A stretch of 64,000 bases of DNA from Oscillatoria princeps RMCB-10 (GTDB taxonomy: Bacteria; Cyanobacteriota; Cyanobacteriia; Cyanobacteriales; Oscillatoriaceae), in assembly GCA_019359235.1 (NCBI GenBank), contig JAHHHT010000002.1, positions 310,001-374,000 on the forward strand. Direction: 5' to 3'. The notes beneath the pieces are model-generated. The model worked only from the letters and a program-made list of their open reading frames with translations. It had not been told where the DNA came from and ran no database searches. The first letter of the stretch is position 1; the number at the start of each line of letters is the position of its first letter. A program made the translations under genes and the position numbers. Of this stretch, positions 24,678 to 32,906 are shown piece by piece.

Positions 24678-25580
24678 GTGGCGTTTATCGCTGTGACAAT
24701 CGTGACTCAACTTACTCTTGACTTTGGCCCTCTGGAAAAATTTAATTACAAGCAATTCTTTTTGGAAAGTTTTTCCCGTCTACCTTGTTGGGTTTCAAGC
24801 AAAGGAGTTCTCTTTGAGGAGGATTGCCTGAAAATACTCTGTTGTATCAAAGATGAAGTGGCCGCTGTTGTTTTTGCCGACCCACCGTTTAACTTAGGCA
24901 AAGACTATGGAAATAAATGGGATGATTCCCTGGATGAAGACAAATATATAGACTGGTGCTATTCCTGGCTAGATGAGTGCTGTCGAATCCTGAAGCCAGG
25001 AGGTAGCCTTTTTATTTACAATCTCCCTAAATGGAATCTTTTAATCGGACATTATCTTCTGAATCGCGGCCTGACCTTCAGGCACTGGATAGCTATCAGC
25101 ATTAAGCTTGGCCTGCCAATTCCAGGCAGGCTGTATCCAAGTCACTACAGCCTTCTTTATTACTCTAAAGGGAAACCAAAGGTTTTCCGCAAAATCAGAA
25201 CTCCTATAGAAACCTGCCGCCATTGTGGTGGTGAGATAAAAGACTATGGCGGTCATCGTAAGTCGATGAACCTATTGGGTGTAAATTTGACAGATGTCTG
25301 GACGGACATACCGCCCGTGCGTCACTGGAAGTTTAAAAGTAAGAAGCGCAAAACTAACCAGCTATCAACGAAGCTGCTCGATCGCGTCATCCAAATGTCA
25401 AGTCTTCCCGGTGATTTAGTCGTCGATCCATTTGGCGGTAGCGGCACAACATACGCCGTCTGCGAGGCTACTGACCGGCACTGGATTGGCACTGACATAC
25501 AAAACTGTGATGTAATCATTGAAAGGCTCACTCAAGGGGACTTACACTATCACAATAATGATGATTATATAGAGGGCTAA
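24678..25580 (+). CDS. Type II DNA methyltransferase (beta class, N4-cytosine/N6-adenine)
   Basis: A 300-residue SAM-dependent methyltransferase. The catalytic motif ADPPFNLGK (near 67-75) precedes the target-recognition part and the SAM-binding FGGSGTT (near 254-260); that order defines the beta class. A Cys/His knuckle (CRHCGGEIKDYGGH) sits in the recognition region. The start is a GTG at 24678; further GTG codons lie 15 and 27 bases downstream. It faces the restriction endonuclease gene, with 4-bp overlapping stops. It protects the host DNA from the nuclease; the recognition sequence cannot be read directly. Confidence 0.85.
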   Translation: MAFIAVTIVTQLTLDFGPLEKFNYKQFFLESFSRLPCWVSSKGVLFEEDCLKILCCIKDEVAAVVFADPPFNLGKDYGNKWDDSLDEDKYIDWCYSWLDECCRILKPGGSLFIYNLPKWNLLIGHYLLNRGLTFRHWIAISIKLGLPIPGRLYPSHYSLLYYSKGKPKVFRKIRTPIETCRHCGGEIKDYGGHRKSMNLLGVNLTDVWTDIPPVRHWKFKSKKRKTNQLSTKLLDRVIQMSSLPGDLVVDPFGGSGTTYAVCEATDRHWIGTDIQNCDVIIERLTQGDLHYHNNDDYIEG

Positions 25581-26191
25581 TACAGCGATCTCCCATCAGT
25601 CCCTTTTGGGATTCTTGGGACTTCGTAGCTAACCTCATCCTGCTCAATCCCAATGATTTCTAATAAACCCTTGTAAGCAGCTATTGAGTTTTGCCAAAAA
25701 CCAAAGTAGGGTTCTAACTCTTCAAAGTTACCTATTATATCAGTCAGATATTGTGCTAGAGAGCGGCAATGGACAACTAGGAAGCCAGCCAGAATGACTT
25801 GATTTTGGATACCAAAGGCCATCTTATTAAGAGAGCGATGGCTGGAAGAGACATTTCCGGTTTCCCACTCTAGGGCTACAATCTTACCCTCTCTAGTCAA
25901 AACAGCATCAACATCTCCAACTCTTTTGCTAGTGCCAAGGCTGACTTGTAATTCGGTTCCCCAGCCTTGGGTTTGGAGATATTTCATAAAACTACTCTTT
26001 ATAGGCTTGACTCCATTCCCTTGTCCTCTTTTCTTGCCACTTTCTGGATAGATTGAGAATTTTCCCGCGCCCGGAGGCCAGTCAACTTGTTTTATTGCCT
26101 CTTCTACGTGCCGGCGAGCTTCCAGATATAAAAGCTCATTTAAAAGCTCACTTGAACTGACAAGAGTTGAATACTTTTTAATTTTCATCAA
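25577..26191 (-). CDS. Type II restriction endonuclease (PD-(D/E)xK, BamHI/BstYI-like)
   Basis: 204 residues. The catalytic core reads GDVDAVLTREGKIVALEWETGN: an Asp followed by E-x-E, as in BamHI, BglII and BstYI, where the usual Lys is replaced. The surrounding TGNVSSSHRSLNKM motif is like BstYI-type enzymes, which cut around GATC. Specificity is therefore a guess. Gene order (controller then nuclease, convergent with a methyltransferase) strongly supports a restriction role. It overlaps the controller gene by 14 bp. Confidence 0.8.
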   Translation of the reverse strand: MMKIKKYSTLVSSSELLNELLYLEARRHVEEAIKQVDWPPGAGKFSIYPESGKKRGQGNGVKPIKSSFMKYLQTQGWGTELQVSLGTSKRVGDVDAVLTREGKIVALEWETGNVSSSHRSLNKMAFGIQNQVILAGFLVVHCRSLAQYLTDIIGNFEELEPYFGFWQNSIAAYKGLLEIIGIEQDEVSYEVPRIPKGTDGRSLY

Positions 26192-26435
26192 GCGGTGAAG
26201 AATCAGAACTAATAGATTGCAGTGCTTCGACTTCTCGGATTACCTCAGAGGGGAGGATATCCAGAGCCTTAGAAAGCCGAAATATTACGTCTAGCGTTGG
26301 GGATTTTAAGCCCCGCTCTAGCAGGATCACATAGGTTCTGTGCAAGCCGGCTTCAAACGCCAGTTGTTCTTGAGTTAAGTTCACTGCTTCACGCTTTCTC
26401 CTCAGGACTTGTCCAAATGCTTCCTCTAGGGTCAC
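26178..26435 (-). CDS. XRE-family controller (C) protein of the restriction-modification system
   Basis: An 85-residue helix-turn-helix protein (FGQVLRRKREAVNLTQEQLAFEAGLHRTYVILLERGLKSPTLDVIFRLSKAL in outline). Size, fold and position upstream of the nuclease gene match C proteins such as C.BamHI and C.PvuII. These delay nuclease production until methylation is complete by autoregulating a C-R operon. The palindromic box 57 bp upstream of the start fits as its operator. Confidence 0.87.
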   Translation of the reverse strand: MTLEEAFGQVLRRKREAVNLTQEQLAFEAGLHRTYVILLERGLKSPTLDVIFRLSKALDILPSEVIREVEALQSISSDSSPLDEN

Positions 26436-26491
26436 TTTTGATTTAGGAACCAGGCTTAACCATCATAAAGTTCGCCTAAGAGAAAGTCTTC

Positions 26492-26503
26492 AGACTATAG
26501 TCT
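26492..26503 (-). promoter_or_regulatory. C-box operator upstream of the controller gene
   Basis: AGACTATAGTCT is a perfect 12-bp palindrome matching the GACTnnAGTC character of known C-boxes. A further AAGTCT half-site lies at 26485-26490, giving the two-site layout typical for C-protein autoregulation. Confidence 0.65.
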
Positions 26504-27078
26504 GCATTTGGGCGACAGGTGCTGCCGTACCTTGCCCCTACTCCTGCAAGGCATGGAATTTTAGCCCGCCTTCTTGAGAAAAACCATTACCGAGCTGTAC
26601 AGCAAGCCGTTCCGTGCCGGTTGATATGACAGTTTTATTCCTGTCGCGCGTTCAGAGACAGCCGGCACCGGCACCCAGCTCATATAAATTTCGTTTGAAT
26701 ACTCATAATAGCGAACGCTTGGGGCATTGGGCATTAGGCACCGGGCATTGAGCATTCCTAATTACCCGACTCTAGCTAATAAGTTAATTAATAAAGCGGA
26801 TATTAACTCAGGCAAGCCACCGGCACCCCAACCCTCCCGGCAACAAACTATCGCCACACCTCTTTTCCATTCGTCAGTAGGCGTCTTGCCGGCTCCCCAG
26901 TTCCCCACCGGCACTCTCATCTTAATTCCGGGCGCATCATTATTGTAAGGTCGGATTCGGGTTTATTGCACACCCGCAACGATCGTGGCATACGTAGCGA
27001 GGGAATAATGAACCGCCCCCGTGAAGGAGCGCCAAGGAAGATGAAAAATGAATTAGGAGTGATTAATCTAAAATTATA
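26504..27078. other. 643-bp gap (26436-27078) without a clear gene
   Basis: Contains heptamer-type repeats (GGCATTGGGCATTAGG...GGGCATTGAGCATT at 26719-26756) and an imperfect reverse-strand frame at 26561-26755 with no recognised relatives. The remainder shows nothing I can name. This looks like an old scar beside the restriction-modification module. Confidence 0.5.
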
Positions 27079-27819
27079 TCACCCGTTTAACCGCTCCGGA
27101 TCGACACCCAAAGCCCGCAACTGCTCTGCCAGCAGTTCAGCTCGCCGGCGCTCTCGCTCCAGCAGTGCTTGTGTTTCCTGCAGTTGAGACTCCGCTCGCT
27201 CAGCTCGTTCCGTGCCGGTGGGGAGCCGATTCCCATCCCTGTCGCACCACCGCAACCACACATCCTCTTTCCCCTCAAACACTCCCCGCCACAGCGTCAA
27301 ACCCAGCCCCACTTGTTCCAGCCAAGTTTCCGTCAGGGGAACGTAACTTGTCCCCTGCAACTGGTAAATCTGTAAAACCGGCCCTCCCAACTGCCTGAGC
27401 GGGTCAAACACAACATAATAACTCACCCGCATCCGCTCATAAGCTCTGTACTTGCTGCCGAGTTCATTCCCCTCTCTGTTAGAAACAATTTCAATCACAA
27501 CCTCTGGCGGTTTGCCAAACTCCCAAATAAAATAAGAGCGATTTTTCTTCTCCCACCAATTCTCAGCCACTCGCACGTCCAAACTGAGAAAAACATCCGG
27601 CACAACCGGCGGCTGGCTAACAGCAGAAAAAATCCCCACATTAGCCGCCGCCAGAAAAGGTCGGGAGTTGCCAGGGCCACCCCAAGAACTGTACACTACC
27701 CTCGCCAGTAAACGCTGCTGTTTTTCGGAAGCAAAATTATCCACAGGGGTATCGTCTTCAGTGATAATCTGACTGGTATCTGGAGGCAGGACGACCTCGG
27801 TCTCTAGAACTTCGGACAT
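27079..27819 (-). CDS. Uma2 family (DUF820) putative nuclease
   Basis: A 246-residue member of the Uma2/DUF820 family, greatly expanded in cyanobacteria, with a PD-(D/E)xK-like core: PDVFLSLDV and PPEVVIEIVS followed by the GNELGSKYRAYERMRVSYYVVFDP motif. Residues about 205-246 form an Arg/Glu-rich coiled coil (ERAERAESQLQETQALLERERR), a frequent tail. The biological role of the family is unsettled. Start is ATG. Confidence 0.87.
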   Translation of the reverse strand: MSEVLETEVVLPPDTSQIITEDDTPVDNFASEKQQRLLARVVYSSWGGPGNSRPFLAAANVGIFSAVSQPPVVPDVFLSLDVRVAENWWEKKNRSYFIWEFGKPPEVVIEIVSNREGNELGSKYRAYERMRVSYYVVFDPLRQLGGPVLQIYQLQGTSYVPLTETWLEQVGLGLTLWRGVFEGKEDVWLRWCDRDGNRLPTGTERAERAESQLQETQALLERERRRAELLAEQLRALGVDPERLNG

Positions 27820-27904
27820 AATCTAAGAAAACCTCAACCCGACAGTCTTGCCAACACCCTAGCACACAATCTCTCTTCCTTGGCGTCCTTGGCGTCTTGG
27901 CGGT

Positions 27905-28990
27905 TTACCCCCCCACCAATTCCCGCACCAACTTAGCCAGCAGTTGGGCGCTGTCCGGAACCGCCAGAGATCGCGCCCTATCCGCCATTTCCCGCAACCT
28001 TTCCGGCGATCGCAACAGCTGCAAAACCTTCTCTTCCAGCACCGCCGGCGTCAAGTCCTTTTGCCGGCAAACCGCAGCCGCACCGGCACTGGCAAACTCC
28101 GTCGCATTGAAAGCCTGGTGATCCTCCGCCGCATAAGGATAAGGAATCAAAATCGCCGGCGTACCCGTCACCGCCAGTTCAGTCAGCGTACCGGCACCGG
28201 CACGGCTAATCGCCAAATTCGCCCGCTGCAGGAGCGCCGCCATATTCTCATAAAACGGCTGCTCGAAATACTGCCGGTGCTGCAAACTCCCCGCCTCCGG
28301 ATCGCTGTCTCCCGTCTGGTGGACAACCCACGCCCCCGCCTCAAACCACGCCTTAGCGCACTGGCGCACCAGCTTGTTCACCGCCACCGCTCCCTGAGAG
28401 CCGCCGGAAACCACAATCAGCGGCACATCTTCCGGAACCGGCAAATCCAGCCGCTGCGGGGAGAGAAACTGCTCGCGCACCGGCGTGCCGGCATAAACCG
28501 TCTTGGCGCGGGGGAGGTATTGAGCTGCAGACTCAAAGCCTAAAGCCACCGCAGAGCACCACGGGCTGAACCAGCGCGTCACCTTCCCAGGTAAAGCGTT
28601 GGACTCGTGGAGAATTGCCGGCAGTCCCAGCGAGCGAGCCGCTATAATAGCAGGTGCGGCAATATAGCCGCCGGTGGTGAGCACGCCCTGAAATTGTCCC
28701 TCTTTGAGCAAGCGCCGCACCCGGAGAATGGAACCAACCAGCCTGAACAGGACTAGCAAGCTGCGCAGCCCCCGCTGCTGGAATCCCTCCACCTCAATGG
28801 TGTGCAGGGGATACTCCTTGGGAACCAGCTGGGTTTCCAGCCGGTTGGGCACCCCCAGCCATTCAATTTTATAGTCGCTCAGCTGCTCCGCAGCCGCCAG
28901 CGCGGGGAACAAATGTCCCCCCGTGCCACTCGCCGCAATCAGCAATCGGATCGGTTTGTTCGCCACTGTCTCTGTCTCTCCTACACGCAC
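27905..28990 (-). CDS. murG: UDP-GlcNAc:lipid I N-acetylglucosaminyltransferase
   Basis: A 361-residue GT-B enzyme that makes lipid II from lipid I at the inner face of the membrane for peptidoglycan. The glycine loops ASGTGGHLFPALA and VSGGSQGAVAVN and the donor-binding segment SRAGAGTLTEL...AEDHQAFNA are all visible. An ATG at 28990 gives a short extra N-terminus; the GTG at 28966 (M-ANKPIRLLIAASG) is an equally good start. Confidence 0.95.
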   Translation of the reverse strand: MRVGETETVANKPIRLLIAASGTGGHLFPALAAAEQLSDYKIEWLGVPNRLETQLVPKEYPLHTIEVEGFQQRGLRSLLVLFRLVGSILRVRRLLKEGQFQGVLTTGGYIAAPAIIAARSLGLPAILHESNALPGKVTRWFSPWCSAVALGFESAAQYLPRAKTVYAGTPVREQFLSPQRLDLPVPEDVPLIVVSGGSQGAVAVNKLVRQCAKAWFEAGAWVVHQTGDSDPEAGSLQHRQYFEQPFYENMAALLQRANLAISRAGAGTLTELAVTGTPAILIPYPYAAEDHQAFNATEFASAGAAAVCRQKDLTPAVLEEKVLQLLRSPERLREMADRARSLAVPDSAQLLAKLVRELVGG

Positions 28991-29139
28991 TCACCGGCGC
29001 ACCTTTCAATTTTCGCTCTTCGATGCCCGGTTTCGCCGCTCATTGAAATTTTAAAATCTCAATATAAAATAAACTGACCGCTACAATCACAAACTAGCCG
29101 TCAACTGCTGTCTGTACCCCCTATTGAAACTGTAACGCA

Positions 29140-29997
29140 ATGCCCAATCCTCTAAGCCTACTGTCACGCCTGTCTCAGCTGGCTCGCCACCAGACCAGGA
29201 CGCGACTCCTCCCGCCCCTGATCGGGTTCGCCATTTGGTGCGCCGGCGCGTTCGGTGCCGGCGCTGCCATCGCCGCCCCTCCCGACACCGCGCCCCCGGA
29301 ACTGAAAAACCTCTTGTCCCAGATTGACGACGCCGCCAACGCCCGCGATCTGGATGCGGTGATGCGGTTTTACAGCCAGAATTTGAGCCATACCGACGGG
29401 TTAACCCACGACAGTCTGAAACGCGCCTTGAGCGATCTCTGGCAGCGCTACCCCAAACTGAGCTACCGCACAGAACTCGTATCTTGGGACGCCTCGGGCA
29501 GCGGGATTGTCGCCGAAACCGTAACAACCATCACCGGCACCCAGTCAATGATGGATAGAGAAGTCGCCCTCAAAGCCACCGTGCGCGGGCGGCAGCGCTA
29601 TGAAAACCAAACCATTGTCCGCCAAGAGATTTTGGCGGAACGCAGCGAGCTGACTTCTGGCGAGAACCCTCCCAAGGTTGAGGTGAAATTGCCAGAACAG
29701 GTTCGCCCCGGGCAGGAGTTTAACTTTGACGCCATCGTTGTCGAACCGCTGGGCGATAACTTGCTGATCGGAGCTGCCTTGGAAGAGACGGCTAAGGCGG
29801 AAACCTATTTCACCCCCCCGCCGGTGAAGCTGGAACCTCTGGTAGCTGGGGGGATTTTCAAGGTGGGGCGAGCGCCGGCACAGCCAGATAACCGCTGGAT
29901 TTCTGCAGTCTTGGTGCGCCACGACGGCATGACGATGATTACCCAGCGCCTGCGCGTCGTCGGTTCCAATACCCCATCGAGCTCCGTCAACCCCTGA
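29140..29997 (+). CDS. Secreted NTF2-like (SnoaL/DUF4440-type) protein
   Basis: A 285-residue protein with an N-terminal export signal (LLPPLIGFAIWCAGAFGAGAAIAA, cleavage near AIAAPP). Residues about 50-165 fit an NTF2-like cone fold (LLSQIDDAANARDLDAVMRFYSQ, then a Ser/Thr-rich beta sheet). A second beta-rich domain (EVKLPEQVRPGQEFNFDAIVVEPLGDN) follows. Widely conserved in cyanobacteria but without assigned function. It would sit in the periplasm or thylakoid lumen. Confidence 0.75.
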   Translation: MPNPLSLLSRLSQLARHQTRTRLLPPLIGFAIWCAGAFGAGAAIAAPPDTAPPELKNLLSQIDDAANARDLDAVMRFYSQNLSHTDGLTHDSLKRALSDLWQRYPKLSYRTELVSWDASGSGIVAETVTTITGTQSMMDREVALKATVRGRQRYENQTIVRQEILAERSELTSGENPPKVEVKLPEQVRPGQEFNFDAIVVEPLGDNLLIGAALEETAKAETYFTPPPVKLEPLVAGGIFKVGRAPAQPDNRWISAVLVRHDGMTMITQRLRVVGSNTPSSSVNP

Positions 29998-30164
29998 CAT
30001 GGTGCGCCGCCTCACACTGTTTGCCGTGAGGGCAAGAGCCCTCCCCTCTCCCGGCTGGATAAATAGTAAAGTCCTTACTGCAAACATTGCTGTGCAGGAA
30101 AGATTGTTGGCGTCGCGACACTAGAAGTATGATTGAAACTTTTTTCACAGATGGAAAACCCCCT

Positions 30165-30212
30165 CTTACTCCCCCTCCCCTTGCACGGGGAGGGGGTTGG
30201 GGGGTGGGGTTC
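30165..30212. repeat. C-rich palindromic repeat
   Basis: CCCCCTCCCCTTGCACGGGGAGGGGG and following GTTGGGGGGTGGGGTTCATCC. The GTGGGGTTCATCC/GGGATGAACCCCAC edge is shared with the copy at 23910 in reverse orientation. Confidence 0.75.
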
Positions 30213-30256
30213 ATCCGGCGCTCTGCGCAACGCCTGATTGTTTGCCCGGAGGAGTG

Positions 30257-31030
30257 ATGATTTCTGTTCAAGACCAAATTGTTCTGATCACCGGCGCGAG
30301 CAGCGGCATTGGCACAGCCTGCGCCCAGGTGTTTGCCTCCCAGGGCGCTAAACTGATTTTGGCAGCGCGGCGTCTCGACCGGCTCGAGCAGCTGGCTGCA
30401 AAACTGAGCGAGAAGTTTGGCAGCCAGACGCACTTGTTGCAGCTGGACGTGCGGGATCGCGCTGAAGTTGAATCCGCTTTGCAATCCCTGCCGGCATCCT
30501 GGGAACCGGTGGATATTTTGATTAATAATGCCGGTCTGAGTCGGGCGCTGGACAAACTCCACGAGGGCAACATCCAAGACTGGGAAGAAATGATCGATAC
30601 TAATGTTAAGGGGTTGCTCTACGTGACGCGCTTTATCGTTCCCGGAATGGTCAGCCGGGGGCGCGGTCATGTCGTGAATATCGGCTCGATTGCCGGTCGC
30701 GCCGCTTATCCAGCAGGCAATGTTTACTGCGCTTCCAAAGCCGCTGTCAGAAGCATCTCGGAGGGGTTGAAGCAGGATTTGTTAGGCACGCCGGTGCGCG
30801 TCACCCAAATAGACCCCGGCATGGTGGAAACGGAATTTAGCGTGGTGCGGTTTCACGGGGATGCCGACCGCGCTAAAAAGGTCTACCAAGGTTTGACGCC
30901 CCTGACGCCAGAAGACGTTGCTGATGTCGTGTTTTTCTGCGTCACCCGACCGGCTCATGTCAATATCAGCGAGGTATTGCTAGTGCCGGCAGACCAGGCA
31001 AATGCCACTCTCGTTCACCGGAGAGGTTAA
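30257..31030 (+). CDS. Short-chain dehydrogenase/reductase, YdfG-like
   Basis: A 257-residue NAD(P)-dependent oxidoreductase. TGASSGIG is the cofactor loop (12-19), NNAG the structural motif, and the catalytic Ser/Tyr/Lys lie in the IGSIAG and YCASK segments. It is close to the YdfG/serine-3-dehydrogenase group (DPGMVETEF, PADQANATLVHR ends). ATG at 30257 follows GGAGGAG with ideal spacing; the frame upstream runs through the C-rich repeat and is discounted. Confidence 0.92.
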   Translation: MISVQDQIVLITGASSGIGTACAQVFASQGAKLILAARRLDRLEQLAAKLSEKFGSQTHLLQLDVRDRAEVESALQSLPASWEPVDILINNAGLSRALDKLHEGNIQDWEEMIDTNVKGLLYVTRFIVPGMVSRGRGHVVNIGSIAGRAAYPAGNVYCASKAAVRSISEGLKQDLLGTPVRVTQIDPGMVETEFSVVRFHGDADRAKKVYQGLTPLTPEDVADVVFFCVTRPAHVNISEVLLVPADQANATLVHRRG

Positions 31031-31155
31031 GCTAAAAAGGATGGGCTGCAAACAAACCTATCCCAGCCAAATGCTAGTGCCGGCTTTCCCAGACCCCGGC
31101 CCCCTCGCTCACCGGCTTCCTCCAATCTATATGCTATCATAACTTCTAGCAGTAG

Positions 31156-31184
31156 GGTGTGTTCCGCCAAGAGCGGAACGCACC
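31156..31184. repeat. Hairpin GGTGTGTTCCGC/GCGGAACGCACC
   Basis: A near-perfect palindrome with a 5-base loop, in the gap upstream of the signal peptidase gene. One arm resembles the 70-bp direct repeats at 22.1 kb. Confidence 0.6.
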
Positions 31185-31269
31185 AGAAAAGCCTATTTAC
31201 CAGTAGTAGCAGTCCCCTTGACCAACGTGGGATGCTCCCTAGTGTAGAAGAAAGCAGGGGTGATATTTT

Positions 31270-32373
31270 TTGCTTAACTCGCAGCAGCCGGTCAGACGAG
31301 CGAATAAAGAGCCTTGGCTGGCCGTTAATTTATCCCTATTTTTTCCGGGCATCGGACAAATCTATGCCGGCAAACTGGGAAAAGGGATAGTTTTTACAGT
31401 CAGTCAGCTTCTCCTGCTCGCAATAGCCGCCTGGTCGGTATTCAGTCCCGCCGGCAATACAGTGACCGGCCTGAGCTTTTTAGCGCTGGGTGCCGGGGTT
31501 TATGTCCTCAATCTTTTTGACGCTCACAAATACGTCAAAAAACAAACCCCCCAGCAACCGAAAGCCACACCAGCCCCCAAAAAACAGGCTCACTCATCCT
31601 TCAGCCTTTCTCCTTCATCCTTCAACAAAGAACCCTGGAAAGCCGTATTTTTGTCACAGATATTGCCAGGGTTAGGTCATTTATATCTGGAAAAGCTAAT
31701 GACTGGTGGGCTTTTTTTATCGGGGATAATTGTGGCTGCTAATCTGTCCGCGCTCTTCTCGCCCTTGCTAATCTGTCCGCCGGCACTCTACGCTATTGCT
31801 GCTTACCACGCCTATGTGGCAGCCCCAGAACATCCAGGAAAGTCGAAGCAGCTGATAAGTGGAATTGTCGGGGCAATTATTGCGCTGAGACTCACGACGG
31901 CATATTTGCCGGTTTGGGTAGAGCGGCGAGTGGAAAGATTTACCATTCCCAGCACGTCAATGGTGCCGGCGCTGCAGATTGGAGACGGAATATTGGTGTC
32001 CAAAAACAGCCATTACCTTCCCGAAAGAGGCGACCCGATAGTCTTTAAGTTTCCCGAAACAGCGCAAACCGAAGAGGTGCCTGCTGGCACACTTTTCGTC
32101 AAGCGAGTGATTGGCAAACCGGGGGAAGTGGTTCAAGTCAGCAGCGGGCGCGTTTGTGTGAATGGCAAACCCCTGCAAGAAAACTATATTGGCCTGCCCC
32201 CTGTTTATGAGTGGGGCCCGGAAACAGTGCCAGCCGGCAGCTATTTTGTTCTCGGTGACAATCGCAACGACAGCTTTGACTCCCACGTTTGGGGGTTTCT
32301 GCCGGCAGGCAATATTGTCGGCAAAGCGTATAAAATTTATTGGCCACCGGCACGGATAGGAGCTCTGCGCTAG
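31270..32373 (+). CDS. lepB: Signal peptidase I with N-terminal duplicated membrane module
   Basis: 367 residues, about twice a normal cyanobacterial signal peptidase. Residues about 12-90 and 119-190 are two copies of a small two-helix membrane module (KEPWLAVNLSLFFPGIGQIY / KEPWKAVFLSQILPGLGHLY). The C-terminal peptidase has the nucleophile Ser230 in PSTSMVPAL, the general base Lys279 in FVKRVIGKPGE, and the GDNRNDSFDSHVWGF box. It should cleave signal peptides at the outer face of the membrane. The start is a TTG at 31270; no ATG is available before the first module. Confidence 0.88.
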   Translation: MLNSQQPVRRANKEPWLAVNLSLFFPGIGQIYAGKLGKGIVFTVSQLLLLAIAAWSVFSPAGNTVTGLSFLALGAGVYVLNLFDAHKYVKKQTPQQPKATPAPKKQAHSSFSLSPSSFNKEPWKAVFLSQILPGLGHLYLEKLMTGGLFLSGIIVAANLSALFSPLLICPPALYAIAAYHAYVAAPEHPGKSKQLISGIVGAIIALRLTTAYLPVWVERRVERFTIPSTSMVPALQIGDGILVSKNSHYLPERGDPIVFKFPETAQTEEVPAGTLFVKRVIGKPGEVVQVSSGRVCVNGKPLQENYIGLPPVYEWGPETVPAGSYFVLGDNRNDSFDSHVWGFLPAGNIVGKAYKIYWPPARIGALR

Positions 32374-32420
32374 AACAGTAGCGGTGCCGGTGGGTGTTTA
32401 AAAGACAGCCGGTGTTAAGC

Positions 32421-32517
32421 TATAGCGTTTTTCATCCTTTGTGAGGTACTGAGAAACCCGGTTTCTTTAAGAAACCGGGTTTCTGGGGGGTACTTCATCC
32501 AACTGAAAACCGCTATA
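32421..32517. mobile_element. MITE-like shell with AGAAACCCGGTTTC core
   Basis: A 97-bp unit with ends TATAGCGTTTTTC and GAAAACCGCTATA. Inside the ends are GAGGTACTGAG and GGTACTTCATCC, and in the centre the palindrome of 32452-32484. The same unit is at 39651-39742, a half copy at 6193-6258, and the same shell around a different core at 57281-57429. Confidence 0.75.
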
Positions 32518-32544
32518 ATATGCGTGTAATTTGCATTAGGGGTG

Positions 32545-32870
32545 ACAGGTAGGGACAGGCGTAGCTGCTGGCGCAGCCGCTACGCTAAAGCGCAGCGGCG
32601 CGTTAGCGCGACGCCTGTCCTACAAGAAAGGGTAACTTGAGCTTGGCAAGTTAGATGATTGCTAGCTTACCCTTAACCCCGTCTGCTTTAGTGACGCCAG
32701 AACCCAGGTTTCTTTAAGAAACCTGGTTTCTTGATGTTCCGTTTATTTTTCTCCACTTAATTATAGCACTAGCCACATAGGTGAGGACATTAGACCTTGA
32801 GGGTCGGAGGGAACGCCTGCCCTACGGATATACCTCGTAGGACAGGCGTCTCGCCTGTCCCAATGTTTTA
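32545..32870. repeat. Cluster of palindromes in the 533-bp gap
   Basis: Contains GGACAGGCGTAGCTGCTGGCGCAGCC...GCGACGCCTGTCC at 32545-32622, another AGAA(C)CCAGGTTTC palindrome at 32699-32731, and GGACAGGCG/CGCCTGTCC at 32840-32861. The GGACAGGCG..CGCCTGTCC family recurs at 53650, 62673 and 62835. No gene lies between 32374 and 32906. Confidence 0.7.
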
Positions 32871-32906
32871 AACTGACTGTCCATTGCTATATTAGTCAAT
32901 AGGCGG

